Below are positions 32,795 through 33,075 of a DNA stretch of 33,075 nt, one piece after another (the first letter of the stretch is position 1; each line of letters opens with the position of its first letter). The position numbers and the translations under genes are program-made. Under the pieces are notes generated by a model, which did not search any database, had not been told where the DNA came from, and saw nothing but the letters and a program-made list of their open reading frames with translations. The stretch lies in assembly GCA_003223115.1 (NCBI GenBank), contig QHXW01000006.1, positions 1 to 33,075 on the forward strand, read 5' to 3'. The stretch comes from Acidobacteriota bacterium. GTDB lineage: Bacteria > Acidobacteriota > Terriglobia > Bryobacterales > Bryobacteraceae.

Positions 32795-33075
32795 GAGTGG
32801 CCAAGCGCGGCAAGGCAGTCATCACGACTGCCTGTACGCGGGAGAAGCTCAACCTTCGCGGCTCCAGATCTGCCTCGCGGGCCGCCTGCATCTGCACGCT
32901 GCGCACCAAATTATAACCGGCGATTGCCAGCAGCTGTTCCTTTTCCGCCATCTCCGGCGTCTGCGCGCTGAGACTGTGCATCCGCAAGGTCTGCTTCAGA
33001 GATCGAATGTCCAACTCGATATCCCATCGTCGGCGATACAACTCCACCCACATTTCGCGCGGCTCCTCCCCAGAC
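32795..33075 (-). mobile_element. IS4-family transposase fragment
   Basis: The C-terminal part of a DDE transposase. YRRRWDIELDIRSLK fits the IS4 signature Y-x2-R-x3-E-x6-K, the Glu being the third catalytic acidic residue. LRMHSLSAQTPEMAEKEQLL and AGYNLVRSVQMQAAREADLE follow. The frame is open to the window end, so the N-terminal DDE residues lie outside. The usual C-terminal tail after ALPRLAT is absent: the frame enters foreign sequence near 32800 and stops only at 32649 inside permease DNA, so the element is truncated at this side. Confidence 0.85.

Noticed and set aside
32741-33075. Plus-strand frame continuing from the ADOP permease to the window end
   Set aside because: From about 32740 it has no permease similarity and is antisense to a clear IS4 transposase, so the open frame is chance.

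Overview
The window looks like a single contig from a moderately GC-rich Gram-negative bacterium, most plausibly an Acidobacteriota member of the Solibacter/Bryobacter type. This is an inference from gene content: a quinohaemoprotein of the PVA-dehydrogenase kind, Tat-exported TIM-barrel sugar isomerases beside an NHL propeller, an S46 dipeptidyl-peptidase, an LptF-LptG fusion, secreted TldD-like proteins and an ADOP-type ABC permease. No rRNA, tRNA or CRISPR array was seen. Both ends cut through genes (aspartate kinase on the left, an IS4 transposase on the right).

Layout. 1-2041: lysC and cmk on the minus strand, divergent from a small zincin. 2083-4606: a periplasmic cytochrome/PQQ dehydrogenase, then a Phd/PIN toxin-antitoxin pair. 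4615-7419: a Tat-signal TIM-barrel gene (frameshifted) coupled to an NHL-propeller gene, divergent from a secreted glycerophosphodiesterase. 7448-7733: a 7-copy GATGA repeat directly before a decayed flagellar-rod-like gene. 7765-11866: the operon lpdA-lipB-E2-DinB, holding E3, the octanoyltransferase and E2 of a 2-oxo-acid dehydrogenase. 11962-14401: purS, a second TIM-barrel sugar isomerase and a mandelate-racemase family enzyme. 14513-15575: a degraded small ORF and an ECF sigma/zinc anti-sigma pair. 15640-22494: S46 peptidase, thrS, an orphan response regulator, an aldo/keto reductase and a UvrC-like protein. 22522-28313: a three-gene operon of secreted TldD, secreted TldE-like partner and fused LptF-LptG.

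From about 28.4 kb to the end the sequence changes character. It holds an N-terminally truncated CpaE-like gene and an intact DUF1802 gene. After these come a phosphotransferase gene and the enolase gene, both cut into pieces that are reordered and partly inverted. Joined in protein order, the pieces give a near-complete phosphotransferase whose stop overlaps the enolase ATG, followed by enolase lacking only its extreme C-terminus. Next comes a fragment of an ADOP permease abutting a truncated IS4 transposase. Either this end of the contig is mis-assembled or chimeric, or it is a densely rearranged locus; assembly error is the more economical reading.

The genes of 1-28.3 kb look ordinary and mostly intact, with clear operons. 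I found no convincing new defence or biosynthetic system. The points most worth a second look are the scrambled phosphotransferase-enolase locus, the secreted TldD/TldE-like pair joined to LptF-LptG, the UvrC-like protein with a degenerate GIY-YIG region, the decayed flagellar-like gene behind a tandem repeat, and several promoters whose -10 box lies about 6 nt from a GTG start, suggesting leaderless transcripts.
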